A stretch of 64,000 nt of DNA from Armigeres subalbatus (GCF_024139115.2 NC_085140.1:296265293-296329292); one strand, 5' to 3'. Counted from the stretch's first letter, positions 18,353-31,576 are shown. Numbers and translations are program-made. The notes: generated by a model not told the origin, from the sequence alone.

Positions 18353-20270
18353 AATTGCTGCAACACCGCACGAGGGCGAACGAGGCACGATATAAACAGG
18401 CGCGGAACAGACAAAACTCGATTTTCCGGAGGAAAAAGCGCCAGCAGGAAGATCGAGACCGTGAAGAAACGGAGCAACTGTACCGCGCTAATAACACACG
18501 AAAGTTCTATGAGAAGTTAAACCGTTCACGTAAGGGCTACGTGCCACAGCCCGATATGTGTAAGGACATAAACGGGAACCTTCTTACGAACGAGCGTGAG
18601 GTGATCCAAAGGTGGCGGCAGCACTACGAAGAACACCTGAATGGCGATGTGGCAGACGAAGATGGCGGTATGGTGATGGACCTGGGAGAACGCGCGCAGG
18701 ACATAATTCTACCGGCTCCGGATCTCCAGGAAATCCAGGAGGAGATTGGCCGGCTCAAGAACAACAAAGCCCCTGGGGTTGACCAACTACCAGGAGAGCT
18801 ATTTAAACACGGTGGTGAGGCACTGGCTAGAGCGCTGCACTGGGTCATTACCAAGATTTGGGAGGAGGAAGTTTTGCCGCAGGAGTGGATGGAAGGTGTC
18901 GTGTGTCCCATCTACAAAAGGGCGATAAGCTGGATTGTAGCAACTACCGCGCAATCACATTGCTGAACGCCGCCTACAAGGTACTCTCCCAAATTTTATG
19001 CCGTCGACTAGCACCAACTGCAAGGGAGTTCGTGGGGCAGTACCAGGCGGGTTTTATGGGCGAACGCTCCACCACGGACCAGGTGTTTGCCATTCGCCAA
19101 GTACTGCAGAAATGCCGCGAATACAACGTGCCCACACATCATCTATTCATCGACTTCAAAGCCGCATATGATACAATCGATCGGGACCAGCTATGGCAGC
19201 TAATGCACGAACACGGTTTTCCGGATAAACTGACACGGTTGATCAAAGCGACGATGGATCGGGTGATGTGCGTAGTTCGAGTTTCAGGGGCATTCTCGAG
19301 TCCCTTCGAAACCCGCAGAGGGTTACGGCAAGGTGATGGTCTTTCGTGTTTGCTATTCAACATCGATTTGGAAGGTGTAATACGAAGAGCAGGGATTAAC
19401 ACGAGTGGTACAATTTTCAATAAGTCCGTCCAGCTATTTGGTTTCGCCGACGACATAGATATTATGGCACGTAACTTTGAGAAGATGGAGGAAGCCTACA
19501 TCAGACTGAAGAGGGAAGCTAAGCGGATCGGACTAGTCATCAACACGTCGAAGACGAAGTACATGATAGGAAGAGGTTCAAGAGAAGACAATGTGAGCCA
19601 CCCACCGCGAGTTTGCATCGGTGGTGACGAAATCGAGGTGGTAGAAGAATTTGTGTACTTGGGCTCACTGGTGACTGCCGAAAATGACACCAGCAGAGAA
19701 ATTCGGAGACGCATAGTGGCTGGAAATCGTACGTACTTTGGACTCCGCAAGACGCTCCGATCGAATAGAGTTCGCCGCCGTACCAAACTGACAATCTACA
19801 AAACGCTAATTAGACCGGTAGTCCTCTACGGACACGAGACCTGGACGATGCTCGTGGAGGACCAACGCGCACTTGGAGTTTTCGAAAGGAAAGTGCTGCG
19901 TACCATCTATGGTGGGGTGCAGATGGCGGACGGTACGTGGAGGAGGCGAATGAACCACGAATTGCATCAGCTGCTGGGAGAACCATCCATCGTTCACACC
20001 GCGAAAATCGGACGACTGCGATGGGCCGGGCACGTAGCCAGAATGTCGGACAGTAACCCGGTGAAAATGGTTCTCGACAACGATCCGACGGGCACAAGAA
20101 GGCGAGGTGCGCAGCGGGCAAGGTGGATCGATCAGGTGGAAGATGACTTGCGGACCCTCCGTAGACTGCGTGGTTGGCGACGTGTAGCCATGGACCGAGC
20201 CGAATCGAGAAGACTCTTATATACCGCACAGGCCACTTCGGCCTTAGTCTGAATAAATAAATAAATAAAT
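18353..20270 (+). mobile_element. 5'-truncated RTE-clade element, copy 3
   Basis: Starts inside the endonuclease-RT linker and runs to the 3' end, finishing in (AAAT)n. Closely similar to copy 1 but keeps a segment (GAGGCACGATATAAACAGGC) that copy 1 lacks. 5' truncation is usual for target-primed insertion. Confidence 0.85.
18355..20252 (+). pseudogene. RTE reverse transcriptase, one frameshift
   Basis: The RT domain is complete: AGFMGERSTTDQVF, FIDFKAAYDTID, GLRQGDGLSCLLF, FADD, and the C-terminal RLRWAGHVARM. A single missing A in the run at 18916-18919 (ATCTACAAAAGGGCG, against ATCTACAAAAAGGGCG in the copy at 29988) shifts the frame, so two overlapping frames (18355-18966 and 18858-20252) carry the protein. 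The endonuclease is absent by truncation. Confidence 0.8.
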
Positions 20271-22811
20271 CAAATCTAAATGATGTGCAAAGATAGCTTA
20301 ACGAACTTTACGAATGCTTCCCATCGGCAAAGCATTATCATCCACGCCATCAGAACCAAATCTACGGTAACACGTCGACCCCTCCCAACTGTAATGTAGC
20401 TGGGACCAGCGAGTAAAATGTTCCAATATCTTGGCAGCAAAATGCTCCAATTGGTGGTACCAATATTGACATCGGTGCATTGATTGAGATCATTGCTGTT
20501 GGTTCTTTTCAATACTTGAGGTAAGTATTGCCTTATGTAAGTAATGAATCAACAAACCAGTTCTGATAAAAAAAACACAAAATTAAGCATAATATGCTTA
20601 TTACCATTTTTTTTTGGGGTTTTGAAGAATATGAATAGTATTTATGATGAATACGAAACAGTAAGCATTCAGCGAAGCATCACCGTTAAATTAATAATTC
20701 CATTAATTTTCATGTATTTCGTCTGGCCTTCTGCGTTATGATTGTTGTGCTAATAGATCGCCGTTTGCTTGAACTTAATTGATGGATTTTTTCCCAATCC
20801 ATACAAAAAAAGAAATCTTCCTCTTGTTTCATTTCCAGCATGAATTATGGATAGGTTTTCAAAATTCAACATTCTATTGTCGGAAACCAACATTTTCCAC
20901 CTTCTAGCCGATATTTGCCACGGAAATTCAAATAGTTATCTGCATTTCCTTTCAACCACTTCCGTACAACTAAGGCGGTAGGCCCAAACAAATGGCCTCC
21001 TTCCGGAGAAATAAGAATCACGACGGCCCACTCCTATTCGCATGCTTCCGGATCTCGTTTATTTGATTCATCCAAGCACACATGGGTGGGTATCAGACAG
21101 AGTACCAGAGTTTAAGGACGATGAAGAAATTCAACGCTGCTGTGCTGGGAGAACTATGACAATCCGACACAGTGACCTTGGGTTAAACGGAGGTTAGTTT
21201 TTGCCCAGCTGGAAATACTCATGTTGGGCCACAATTCGTATGACTTCTTGCTGTTGCAATGGCAGCTGAGCACCAACATGGGTTGGGTACAGACACAGGG
21301 TACGTACGGACAAAGGATATCTTTTTGCAGAAAGCAACAGGAACAGAATGGTGCTTCTTTCGGATGCAATAAATTTGCATATAATCAAGTGAACGCTTTC
21401 TGTGTAACTCATTTCCGGAAGTATATACACTGTTGGATTCGATGCATATTCTTTGCCATGTGACCTGTTACAGTACGCGAATGGGATTACAGCATTGGCA
21501 GAAATATTGTTAAATATAACTAAACCTGACTTTAGCCATTCTAAAACAGTTCTGACAATATTAAAATACTTCACTCTTCTATTTACTTACGCTATATTCA
21601 CTTTTGTATCAACAGATACGTATTTCGTTTTCTACTTGAAAACTTCTTCAGTGTTTATTCACGTTCGGTTCTGATAATGTTAATAAAAAATCACACATCA
21701 TACTTATTACAAAAATCCCCGTATGTCGTAACTGGTTGCCAACAAATCAGATGAGAATGAGTGACAAAAATGTGTTTCTTGTAAAGTGTTTATTTTTGAA
21801 CACATCTATTCAACGCTTTGCCCGGAGTTTGAAATTGTGCACAAACACACACATTAACCCATATAGCTTTTTCATTACACCTTTTTTGTACGAGAAAGGC
21901 GAAAGGAATTTCAACTCGAATTTGAGATACGTCTGGCAGATAATCATTCGAAGGCTGAATGGATGATGATTTCAACCCAAACAAAAGGATAACTTCCCAC
22001 TTACTTCCCTTATGTGCTTGATTGCAGACCTCAATGGTATCGCACAACTCCCAAACCTCTCAAAACTTCGAATTGGATGATAGGAGCAGTGGTGGGTACT
22101 TGCTACTTATTTCCACCGTTTGCGAACAGATTGGGGATTTCACACATAATGGTTCACTTGACGACACTTTTCAGTATAGCTGTGCCGAAGTTATCAACAC
22201 AAAGTCCAGTAACGAACGGCATGCAACTTTTACACAACAAAATATTTACTTCTCAGAGAAGTGGCCAAAGCAGTGCCATAGTGGCGAAGAAAGAGTGTTG
22301 TGCCGAGAAACGGAGTAACGATCTGATAGTCACAGAGGCACCGCCCGAGCGACCGCTCCCTTTCATTTGTTACAGTTTCAGAGCTTGTTATCATGCAATC
22401 GCCGGCTACAGACAAGCAGACACAATGTTTCGAATCTATTTATACGCGACTATTATCTGTTTAAATCATATAATTTTCAGGAATTTCATTTTGCTTACAT
22501 GAGAGTCCATGCCACAGATCATCAGCAAAAATATTTTGAAAGTTAGGTCTGTCAATCTGGGGTAAGTGATCCGGGCAGTTGCACGCTGACGCGAAATGTT
22601 GAAAACACCAACCAGTAACCTGAAACCTGCTGGGATGCTTGCTGGTGATAATTTGCGAGAAGAAAGTTGCTCTACCTCTCCTGCAACGACACCTGTTACG
22701 TATGATTCAAGCCGAGAATGTTCGGTAATCGGTCTGCACGTTTTTCCAATCATTCGTCGGAATGTTATCGTTTGAACGTGAGAAAATTGATCTACACTGG
22801 ATTGGCAACAA
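20271..22811. other. Intergenic, no supported gene
   Basis: 2.5 kb with several small frames but none with recognisable domains. 21221-21463 is an 80-residue open frame of unknown meaning. No clear element boundaries were seen, so this may be old unique host sequence upstream of the coiled-coil gene's 3' end. Confidence 0.35.
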
Positions 22812-23051
22812 TTATACATTCGTTGATTTGGTATTTACTAAATTAGCTAATCTACGTTTTAACAATTTGTTCTGTTCCCGGTACTTCTGGACGTAGATTT
22901 CTATGATTTCGACTTGTGTCCTGTACTGTTCGTTTCTTGCCCTTAAAGTTCGAATCTTCTCTCGATTATGTGCGCTTGTTGAATCCAGATGTTCTATAGT
23001 GGACAATACATCGTCCATCTCTTCAACCTCTTGGTCTCGATTTAAATCTCT
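22812..23051 (-). CDS. Hypothetical coiled-coil protein, exon 2
   Basis: 80 codons ending at a stop at 22812. Charged, helix-favouring sequence (VEEMDDVLSTIEHLDS, NREKIRTLRARNEQY, VQKYREQNKLLKRRLANLV) with heptad-like spacing, typical of a coiled coil. It begins directly after a good acceptor (TTTTTATTGCAG/AGAG) in the same phase as the donor of exon 1. I do not recognise the family. Confidence 0.5.
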   Translation of the reverse strand, partial: RDLNRDQEVEEMDDVLSTIEHLDSTSAHNREKIRTLRARNEQYRTQVEIIEIYVQKYREQNKLLKRRLANLVNTKSTNV

Positions 23052-23105
23052 CTGCAATAAAAATGTCGATTACAAAATTCAAGCGCATAACGTAAATCAG
23101 AATAC
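23052..23105 (-). other. Predicted 54-bp intron
   Basis: Donor TCTAAG/GTATTC and acceptor TTTTATTGCAG/AGA on the minus strand, phase 0 on both sides. Without splicing the frame ends two codons into the intron. Confidence 0.5.
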
Positions 23106-23684
23106 CTTAGATGTACCTCCAGAACCTTCAAGTGACAAACATTGCAGAAATACGGTCAGGAAAGGCAATATACTAAAGCTTTGCATTTCATCAATTCCGG
23201 CACTCTCCTTTTGGGACATCATACGCAACTGATCGATTTGAACTTCAAGTTCTTTACGAGATTCCGCACAATCTTTCAAGTCGTTTTGATGCGCTTCCGA
23301 AAATGTCTGGAAAAATGATCGATTTTCCATACTTTGAGTGCCGACATTAGGTCGATCGGGCTTCTGTGATATTACTTTCGTATCCAAGTGCTTCACATCC
23401 GTCGTTGGAATTGTTGAAGAAGGAGCTGAAGAGTCTTGTTCAAAGAAAGAATGGCTTTTTTTCCTCAAATAAGCGGGTATTTGTCCAGGAAGGTGCGAGT
23501 TCTTTTTTAACTGCTCGTCCAGTACTGCCGTTGCTTCAGGCTGGCGTTTGCTAAAATAGGACCATATCCGAGGTCCGGACTTCGCTGATTTAGTAGACTT
23601 TGATGATTCGATGTTTTTGCCATTCTCACTGTTTAGCTTTTTGTTTTTGTTCTTTTTTATACTTATTGGTATTTTTGAGGTCAT
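23106..23684 (-). CDS. Hypothetical two-exon coiled-coil protein, exon 1
   Basis: 193 codons from a true ATG at 23684. The N-terminus is Lys-rich (IKKNKNKKLNSENGK), followed by a Ser/Pro-rich low-complexity middle. A predicted helix near the end (LKDCAESRKELEVQIDQLRM) leads into the coiled coil of exon 2. The total product is about 272 residues. No enzymatic motif, signal peptide or membrane segment is visible. It lies on the minus strand just beside the outer hAT-like insertion at 23820, only ~130 bp upstream of its start codon. It is the only candidate host gene I can support, and its function is unknown. Confidence 0.5.
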
Positions 23685-25086
23685 GTTCTGGATTCCGAGC
23701 CCCAGATCTCAATCATGCGTCTGTCGTTCAAGGTTCATATGGTAACAGATGTACGCCTACTTACACAACGTCGAATGTCAGAGTGAGCATCCACGTAACG
23801 AGCCTCACAGCCAAACAGGCAGGGTTGCCACATTTAAAACTGTATTTTTTCATCAGGAAATCTTTATATCTGTATTTCAAGTAAAAAAAATCTGTATTGT
23901 GAATCTGTATCCAGTAAAGCTCAAACAAAATATTTTTTTAAGCAATATTAGCTTTGAAAAAAAGATGTAGCTGATCATTTCAACAAAAATGAAAGCTCGT
24001 CAAGTCAATATTCTGCATTTTAAAAAAAAAAATTTCGACATATAGGTAATAAAGAAATACAATCAACAATGTTCGCTTTTTCTAGGATTGGGATTCGACA
24101 TTTTTCTAATGAAAGCTGGCAAGAGTCCGTTTTTAACTATTGTAGCCATATATACAAATACTAAATAATTATTTCTTCATATAACTAGATTTGATTCTTC
24201 TGCTAGAGCTTTCTCTGAGACCAAATGTGTTCAAATACATTCTGAATTTGGTCATGTTACAGAATCGTTGATCTGCATAAACAGTTATTGAAGAATAAAA
24301 CCTGCCATTGTCAACCTGTTAGTTAACATGAGAATAATGAGATCAGATTTGAGAATAATGAGATATTATTGGATGAGAATAATGAGATCAGATTCCAATC
24401 TGATCATTGATATAATTAACAAGCCTCAAATCTCATTGAAAATATGTACAGGTAATCTTCGATATAACGTACCCCCGATATAACGTACACTCGATATAAA
24501 GTCACTCGATATAGCGTACATTTTTCCCCGATATAACGTACACTTCGGAGAATAATTTTAATTTGGGTAGTTATTCCGGAATAATTTACGAAATTGTTAG
24601 TATCATTTATGTGGGGATGACATCATCTTATGGAGCCTAATTTTATCAGCTAGAGGCATCATTGTTACTGTTTTCTTCAGTTCACACGATCCTCTGAACT
24701 CTCCCGAAGTATTGGATAATATTGATAATAATGGACAATATCTAGTTGATATTGGGCAACAGTTCTGTCAAAGTCAGAACTGATGTCGGGTTGCTTCCCG
24801 GTCTAAGTCAGCTAATGTCTAGTATTGGTATTGTAGGGGGCAGCAGGGACTATGTCCAAGGGCTTGACGATCCCTCCCCAGGCCATCTGCAAGTTGTGGG
24901 GCTTGCCTAGGATGTGGTGGGGTTTGACAGTGGGCCCTGTTAAACCTCTATAAAAAGCTGCATGTATCCGCAAGTAGGCCCCACCAAAGCGACCGTGTGC
25001 CGCTCAAAGCGCACAAGCTCAAGTCCTGGTGTTAGGTGGGACGCTAAACAGCCCTAACACGACGGCCCTCCGACGAGACAGGAGGT

Positions 25087-26229
25087 TTGCGCAGGCCCAA
25101 TAAGCCGCATGGAAAACCAATCATTACGAACAATATAAGAGATAATGCGACTCGATATAATCGGCAAAGACCTAGGCGACGAATAATGGATCACGATTGG
25201 AAGCTTGTAACATGGAATTGCAAGTCGCTAGGTTTCGCAGGTTGCGACATGATGATCTACGATGAATTACATCCCCGCAACTTCGACGTCGTGGCGCTGC
25301 AGGAGATTTGCTAAACAGGACAGAAAGTGTGGAAAAGCGGGCATCGAGCGGCTACCTTCTACCAAAGTTGTGGCACCACCAACGAGCTGGGAACCGGCTT
25401 CATAGTGCTGGGTAAGATGCGCCAACGCGTGATTGGGTAGCAGCCAATCAACGCAAGGATGTGCAAGCTGAGGATTAAAGGCCGTTTCTTCAACTATAGC
25501 ATCATCAACGTGCACTGCCCACACGAAGGGAGACCCGACGACGATAAAGAAGCGCTCTACGCACAGCTGGAGCAGACATACGATGGATGCCCAGTGCGGG
25601 ATGTCAAAATCGTCATCGGTGACATGAACGCACAGGTAGGAAGGGAGGAAAGGTATAGACCGGTTATCGGACCGGATAGTCTGCACACCGTATCGAATGA
25701 CAACGGCCAACGATGCATAAACTTCGCAGCCTCCCGCGGAATGGTAGTCCGAAGCACCTTCTTTCCCCTCAAAAATATCCACAAGGCCACATGGAGATCA
25801 CCTAACCAAGAAACGGAAAACCAAATCGACCACGTTCTAATCGACGGTAAATTCTTCTCCGCCATCACGAACGTCCACACTTACCGCAGTGCGAATATTG
25901 AATCCGACCACTACCTCGTTGCAGTATGCCTGTGCTCAAAACTCTCGACGGTGTACAACACGCGTCGAAGTCGGACGCCGCGGCTTAACATTGGGCGGCT
26001 ACAAGACGGTAGACTAGCCCAATAATACGCGCAGCAGCTGGAAGTGGCACTTCCAACGGAAGAGCAGCCAGGCGCAGCGTCTTTTGAAGATGGCTGGAGA
26101 GATATTCGATCCGCCATTGGTAGCACCGCAACCGATGAACTTGGCACGGTGCCCCCGGATCAGAGAAACGACTGGTATGACGGCGAATGTGAGCAGTTAG
26201 TGGAAGAGAAGAATGCAGCATGGGCGAGA
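25087..26229 (+). pseudogene. RTE endonuclease fragment with stops
   Basis: Homologous to the endonuclease of copy 1 (WNCKSL, GDMNAQVG, QIDHVLIDG, SDHYLV). In-frame stops are seen at 25312-25314 (TAA for the W codon of LQEICW), near 25438 and near 26023. Dead copy. Confidence 0.8.
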
Positions 26230-26879
26230 CCCAGACAACTACACATCGCATAAGAATGTACGATTAAAATCGTTTACCGACCCAAATTTCATCAAAATCA
26301 CATTGTGGTGCGAAGCTCATCAGTTTATTTATAAGCTTTCCCGCACAGTAGGCTATTTTGCGAGTTTATTCCAGCTTCATATGTTGACATCGCATATTCC
26401 TGCAAACAAACTCAAACGAAATCGGATTATCTGTCAAACAGAGTTTGTTATCACAAACAATGTATAACGCAATGTATAACGAACAAACTCGCATAAAAAT
26501 CGTGCATATCGCATACACTGCCGTTCAACGTCGGATAAGAAATACACATATATCGCCTCCACTTTTGTACGCAAAAAGCGTTTTCGCGACTGGTAAGCGA
26601 TGAAATTTGTGTGCATAGGCATCGCATAACAGAAAAACAATTCTATTATGCATGCATTCTCAAGGGCGTAGCCAAGCGGGGCAGGGGGGGGGGGGCGTCG
26701 CCCCCTCCTAAATTGTGGAAAGATTGAACGGGTACTGAAATGAATTCCCTCAAACATGTGTACTTTACGTTCCAATCATATACAGAAATATATGGTTGAA
26801 ATTCAAAACATTCCCAAAACTTATTAGGGCATCCAGGATCCATAATATATGAAAGTTCAAAACAACTCGCAACATTTCG

Positions 26880-28545
26880 GGCTCAAAAATTCTCCTTGAA
26901 TTCCTTCTAGAAACTTCCCTGGGAACTTCTGAATTCCTCCGGAAAGTTATCCACAAATTCCTCTGAAAATCGTTCGAAAATCCTTCTCATGTAATTGTAA
27001 TTCCTCCTTATCTAGAAACCCCCCACTAATTTTTTTTTAGGAAACTCACGAGGAAATTCCTTGAAGATTTTTTTTCTTCTCTTCAAGATTTACTTCTAGA
27101 TATTTCTTCGGCTATTCTTTCTTCAGGAAAAATCCGGCATTTCCTTCAGGCATGCATTCGAGAGTTTCGTCAAGAATACATACGGAATTTCTTCCCAAAC
27201 TTCTACCAGAAGTTTCTTTAAAAATTTATGACCGAAATCCTCCGATTTAGCTCCATAATTTCACTTGTAAATCTATAAGAAATTCCTTCGGAAATTCTTC
27301 TAGGAACTTCTCCGGGTATTCCTCTCGGAACTCTTCCTTTAATTCCTCCGGTATTACTTCCAGGAAATTTTCCGGGAATACCTCCAAACATTCAATAGCG
27401 AAATCATCTAGTATACCAATCTGGAATTCTTTTCGCAATTACTTCAGAATATCCTTCAAGAAATCCTCTAGAAATATCTTCATGAATTTCTTCTGGAATT
27501 CGTCCAAGTATTTCCCCAGAAATTCTTACAGGTATTTTTTCGGGAGTTTCTTCAGGTACTTCTCCAGGAATTCCTTCAGGAATTTCTTCGGGAGATTTTC
27601 GGCGGAAGTGTACTAGAATTCCTTCCGGACTTCACTCGGAATTTACTCGGATATCTGCCAAGAGTTCTTCCAGAAATTTCTTCGGAACAATCCGCAGGGA
27701 TTTTCTTCAGCAATTCATCTGGGAATACTTTCAGGATTTCATCTGGGAATTTCTGCATTAATTTCTCTTGGTACTCTTCTGGGAATTCCTTCAGATATTT
27801 TTTCGAAAATTCCTTTAGAAACTTCTCTAAGAGTTATTTCAGAACTTCCATGTGGAAATTCCTCCGGAAGTGCTTGTGGGAGTTCCTCCGGGAGTTCTTC
27901 CAGGAGTTTTTCCAAGAAATTCTCCGGTAATACCTCCAGGAGCTTTACAGGGAATTCCTGGATTATATTTGGCAGGAATTTCACGGGAAATGGGATTTCG
28001 AAAGTTCCTTCAGAAATATTTTTTTTCTTCCTCTATGGTGTTCAACCGATTGTTCCTCTGAAGTTCCACAAGTGGTTCCTTCGGGAATGCAATCAGAATT
28101 TCTTCCAGGAATTCATTTAGCATTTCTTTAGGCATTTATCTACAAATTCCTCATGAAGTTCCTCGGAGAATTTCTTTGAGAGTTCTTACGGGAATTCCTC
28201 CGGGAGGTTCTTTTAAGAATTCTTCCAGGAGTTTCTCCTGGAATTCTTACGGAAGTTCCTTTGGGAGTTCATCCTAGAATTCTTACGAGATTTTTTTTTT
28301 TTTTTAATCTTTATTTAGGTGTTTTTTCAATTCTAGATTAAGTTCAACACCGAATTCTTACGAGAGTTCCTCCAGGATTTCCTCCGGAAATTCTTCCTGT
28401 AGTTCTTCAATAAATTCCTCCAGAAGTTCCACCGGCAGTTCCTCTGAGAATTCCTCTGATAATTTCTCCGGAAATTCCTATAGAAAATCCCCCGGGAGTT
28501 CCTCCGGAAATTACTCTGGGAGTTCCTTCGGGAGTTCCTTTTCAG
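26880..28545. repeat. Degenerate minisatellite, TTCCTCCGGRA orientation
   Basis: Loosely repeated units such as GGGAATTCCTCCGGAAGTTC, ~24-30 bp, heavily diverged. Unit lengths near multiples of three create long spurious frames. Orientation reverses near 28550. Confidence 0.7.
28291..28351 (-). mobile_element. Micro-retroposon, second family (GGTGTT hairpin)
   Basis: Minus-strand unit starting (C)GGTGTTGAACTTAATC, with outer stem GGTGTT/AACACC, then TAAATAAAGATT and a long A tail. It is flanked by AATTCTTACGAGA on both sides (28278-28290, 28353-28365), a 13-14-bp target duplication. A degenerate relative is at 33887-33936. Confidence 0.7.
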
Positions 28546-28554
28546 AGAAACACC

Positions 28555-29870
28555 CGGAGAAACTGCCTGTGAAACTTCCGGAGGGATTCTCGTAGAAACT
28601 GCTGGTGGATCTCCCGGAGGAATTCCCGAAGGAACTGCCGGAGGAGCTCTCGTAAGATCTCCCGTAAGAACTCCCGGAGGAATCTCAGGAGGAACTCCTA
28701 GAAGAATTCCTAGAGGACCTCCCGGATGAGCTCCCAAAGAAACTATCGGAAAAACTTCGGGAGGAGTTTTCAGCTTAATTTCTGAAGAAAGCCTAAATGA
28801 TTTCCTGAAAAAGCTTGAATAATTTCCTGGAATAGCTTTTGGTGGAACTCCCGGAGGAATTTCCGTAGAAACTCCCGGATGAATTGCTGGTGGAATTTCC
28901 GGAGGAACTCTCGAAGGAATTTTCTGGAAGAATTTCTGAAGAAACTCCGGAGAATTTTCAAAGGAACCCCGGGGAAACTACCAGAAGCATTCTCGGAAAC
29001 AAGAGAATTCATCTTATAAACAAATCTCATCTAGCTGAAACCCTTTTTTGGGGTTTGTAGCTGGACCATCATCATCATCAGAGGAACTCCCAGAGAAATT
29101 CTCGGAGGAGCTTCTGGTGGAAAATCTATATAAATTCCTGAAGAAGCCTAAATAAATTCCAATTTTGCCGAAATTCCCGGAAGAATTTTCAGAGGAACTG
29201 CCGATAGAACTACCGGAGTTATCGGAGGAGATCCTAGAGAAATTCTTGGTAGAAATGCCGGTGGAACTCCTGGAAGAATTCCAGGAGGAATTTTCGGAGA
29301 AACTCCTGGAGGAGCTACCAGTGGAAATCTTGAAGTTTCCACCGGAATTATTTCAGGATTTCATTGCGAATTAATCTAGGAATTCCTCCGAAAATTCCAT
29401 TGTTGATTTCATTTTCGGTATTTTTTCTGTATAAATTTCCGGTGGAATTCCAGGAGAAATTCTTTGAAATTTTCACAAGAAATTATTCGAAACAATTCAC
29501 GGAGAATTTTATGGAATTTACACAATAAATTCGAAGATTTTCCGTGAAATTCTCAGGAATGTTTACTGGCAATTCTGCGGAATTTCCACGGAATATTCTT
29601 ATTCTTAAAAATTATGGGAAGCAGCACGAAATTATTTGAATTATTGCAGGGAATTCTGTAGAACTTATAAAGAAGTTCGTGGAGATTTTCTTGGAGTAAA
29701 TAATGGTGGAATTTTCGGATCAATTTCCGGCAATAATTATGGTCGAATTCCTGAAGACACTGCCTAAGAAGTTGCTGGAGGCATTTCTAAAGAATCCCTG
29801 ATCGAATTTCGGATAGAATACCAGGAGCAATTGTCGAAGGAATTCCTGGTTTGGATTTGATTTCATGTGT
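28555..29870. repeat. Degenerate minisatellite, GGAACTCCCGGAGG orientation
   Basis: Same unit family as 26880-28545 but inverted. Together they could fold back. Divergence increases after 29400. Confidence 0.7.
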
Positions 29871-29987
29871 TAATATTCATGTGTTTTTATAAAATTACTT
29901 TAAAACTACGATTTAGAAGACCAAAAATGTTGCCCCCCCCCTTCTCGAAATCCTGGCTACGCCCATGTGCATTCTGGTTGTCTGGGG

Positions 29988-31576
29988 ATTGCTGCAACAC
30001 CGCACGAGGGCGAACGATGCACGATATAAACAGGCGCGGAAAAGACAAAACTCGATTTTCCGGAGCAAAAAGTGCCAGCAGGAAGATCGAGACCGTGAAG
30101 AGACGGAGCAACTGTACCGCGCTATTTAAACACGGTGGTGAGGCACTGGCTAGAGCGCTGCACTGGGTCATTACCAAGATTTGGGAGGAGGAAGTTTTGC
30201 CGCAGGAGTGGATGGAAGGTGTCGTGTGTCCCATCTACAAAAAGGGCGATAAGCTAGATTGTAGCAACTACTGCGCAATCATATTGCTGAACGCCGCCTA
30301 CAAGGTACTCTCCCAAATTTTATGCCGTCGACTAGCACCAACTGCAAGGGAGTTCGTGGGGCAGTACCAGGCGGGTTTTATGGGCGAACGATCCACCACG
30401 GACCAGGTGTTCGCCATTCGCCAAGTACTGCAGAAATGCCGCGAATACAACGTGCCCACACATCATCTATTCATCGACTTCAAAGCCGTATATGATACAA
30501 TCGATCGGGACCAGCTATGGCAGCTAATGCACGAAAACGGATTTCCGGATAAACTGTCACGGTTGATCAAAGCGACGATGGATCGGATGATGTGCGTAGT
30601 TCGAGTTTCAGGGGCATTCTCGAGTCCCTTCGAAACCCGCAGAGGGTTACGGCAAGGTGATGGTCTTTCGTGTCTGCTATTCAACATCGCTCTGGAAGGG
30701 GTAATACGAAGAGCAGGGATTAACACGAGTGGTACAATTTTCAATAAGTCCGTCCAGCTATTTGGCTTCGCCGACGACATAGATATTATGGCACGTAACT
30801 TTGAGAAGATGGAGGAAGCCTACATCAGACTGGAGAACGAAGTTAAGCGGATCGGACTAGTCATCAACACGTCGAAGACAAAGTACATGATAGGAAGAGG
30901 TTCAAAAGAAGACAATGTGAGCCACCCACCGCGAGTTTGCATCGGTGGTGACGAAATCGAGGTGGTAGAAGAATTTGTGTACTTGGGCTCACTGGTGACT
31001 GCCGAAAATGACACCAGCAGAGAAATTCGGAGACGCATAGTGGCTGGAAATCGTACGTACTTTGGACTCCGCAAGACGCTCAGATCGAATAGAGTTCGCC
31101 GCCGTACCAAACTGACAATCTACAAAACGCTCATTAGACCGGTAGTCCTCTACGGACATGAGACCTAGACGATGCTCGTGGAGGACCAACGCGCATTTGG
31201 AGTTTTCGAAAGGAAAGTGCTGTGTACCATCTATAGTGGGGTGCAGATGGCTGACGGTACGTGGAGGAAGCGAATGAACCACGAGTTGCATCAGCTGTTG
31301 GGAGAACCATCCATCGTTTACACCGCGAAAATCGGACGACTGCGGTGGGCCGGGCACGTAGCCAGAATGTCGGACAGTAACCCGGTGAAAATGGTTCTCA
31401 ACAACGATCCGACGGGCACAAGAAGGCGAGGTGCGCAGCGGGCAAGGTGGATCGGTCAGGTGGAAGATGACTTGCGGACCCTCCGTAGACTGCGTGGTTG
31501 GCGACGTGTAGCTATGGACCGAGCCGAATGGAGAAAACTCTTATATACCACACAGGCCACTCCGGCCTTAATCTGA
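29988..31576 (+). pseudogene. RTE reverse transcriptase, copy 2, deleted and stopped
   Basis: Contains AGFMGERSTTDQVF, FIDFKAVYDTID (A to V), GLRQGDGLS, FADD and the RTE C-terminus. A 311-bp deletion at 30122-30125 removes the linker and RT N-terminus. GCTA lies at the join and at both ends of the lost segment in copy 3. TGG to TAG at 31167 ends the frame before the C-terminal region. Non-functional. Confidence 0.8.

Larger units (their letters stand above)
26661..29967. mobile_element. hAT-type element filled with inverted minisatellite
   Basis: Ends CAAGGGCGTAGCC ... GGCTACGCCCATG with perfect 8-bp duplications TGCATTCT at 26653-26660 and 29968-29975. The 3.3-kb interior is not coding. It is two blocks of degenerate minisatellite in opposite orientation, plus a micro-retroposon. 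No transposase. Confidence 0.8.
26230..29986. mobile_element. MITE with CCCAGACAAC inverted ends, itself split by a hAT element
   Basis: Left CCCAGACAAC at 26230 and right GTTGTCTGGG ending 29986. It interrupts RTE copy 2, with only GA shared at the junctions. Its own sequence is ~430 bp (26230-26652 and 29976-29986), AT-rich and non-coding. Confidence 0.6.

Noticed and set aside
21221..21463. 80-residue plus-strand frame with several Trp and Cys, thought of as a small secreted protein
   Set aside because: No signal peptide, and an antisense frame of comparable length covers it; no splice partners found.
28333..28737. 134-residue frame with GVPPEIPPGV-type repeats, collagen-like at first sight
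   Set aside because: Entirely inside the degenerate minisatellite, and it spans its orientation switch.
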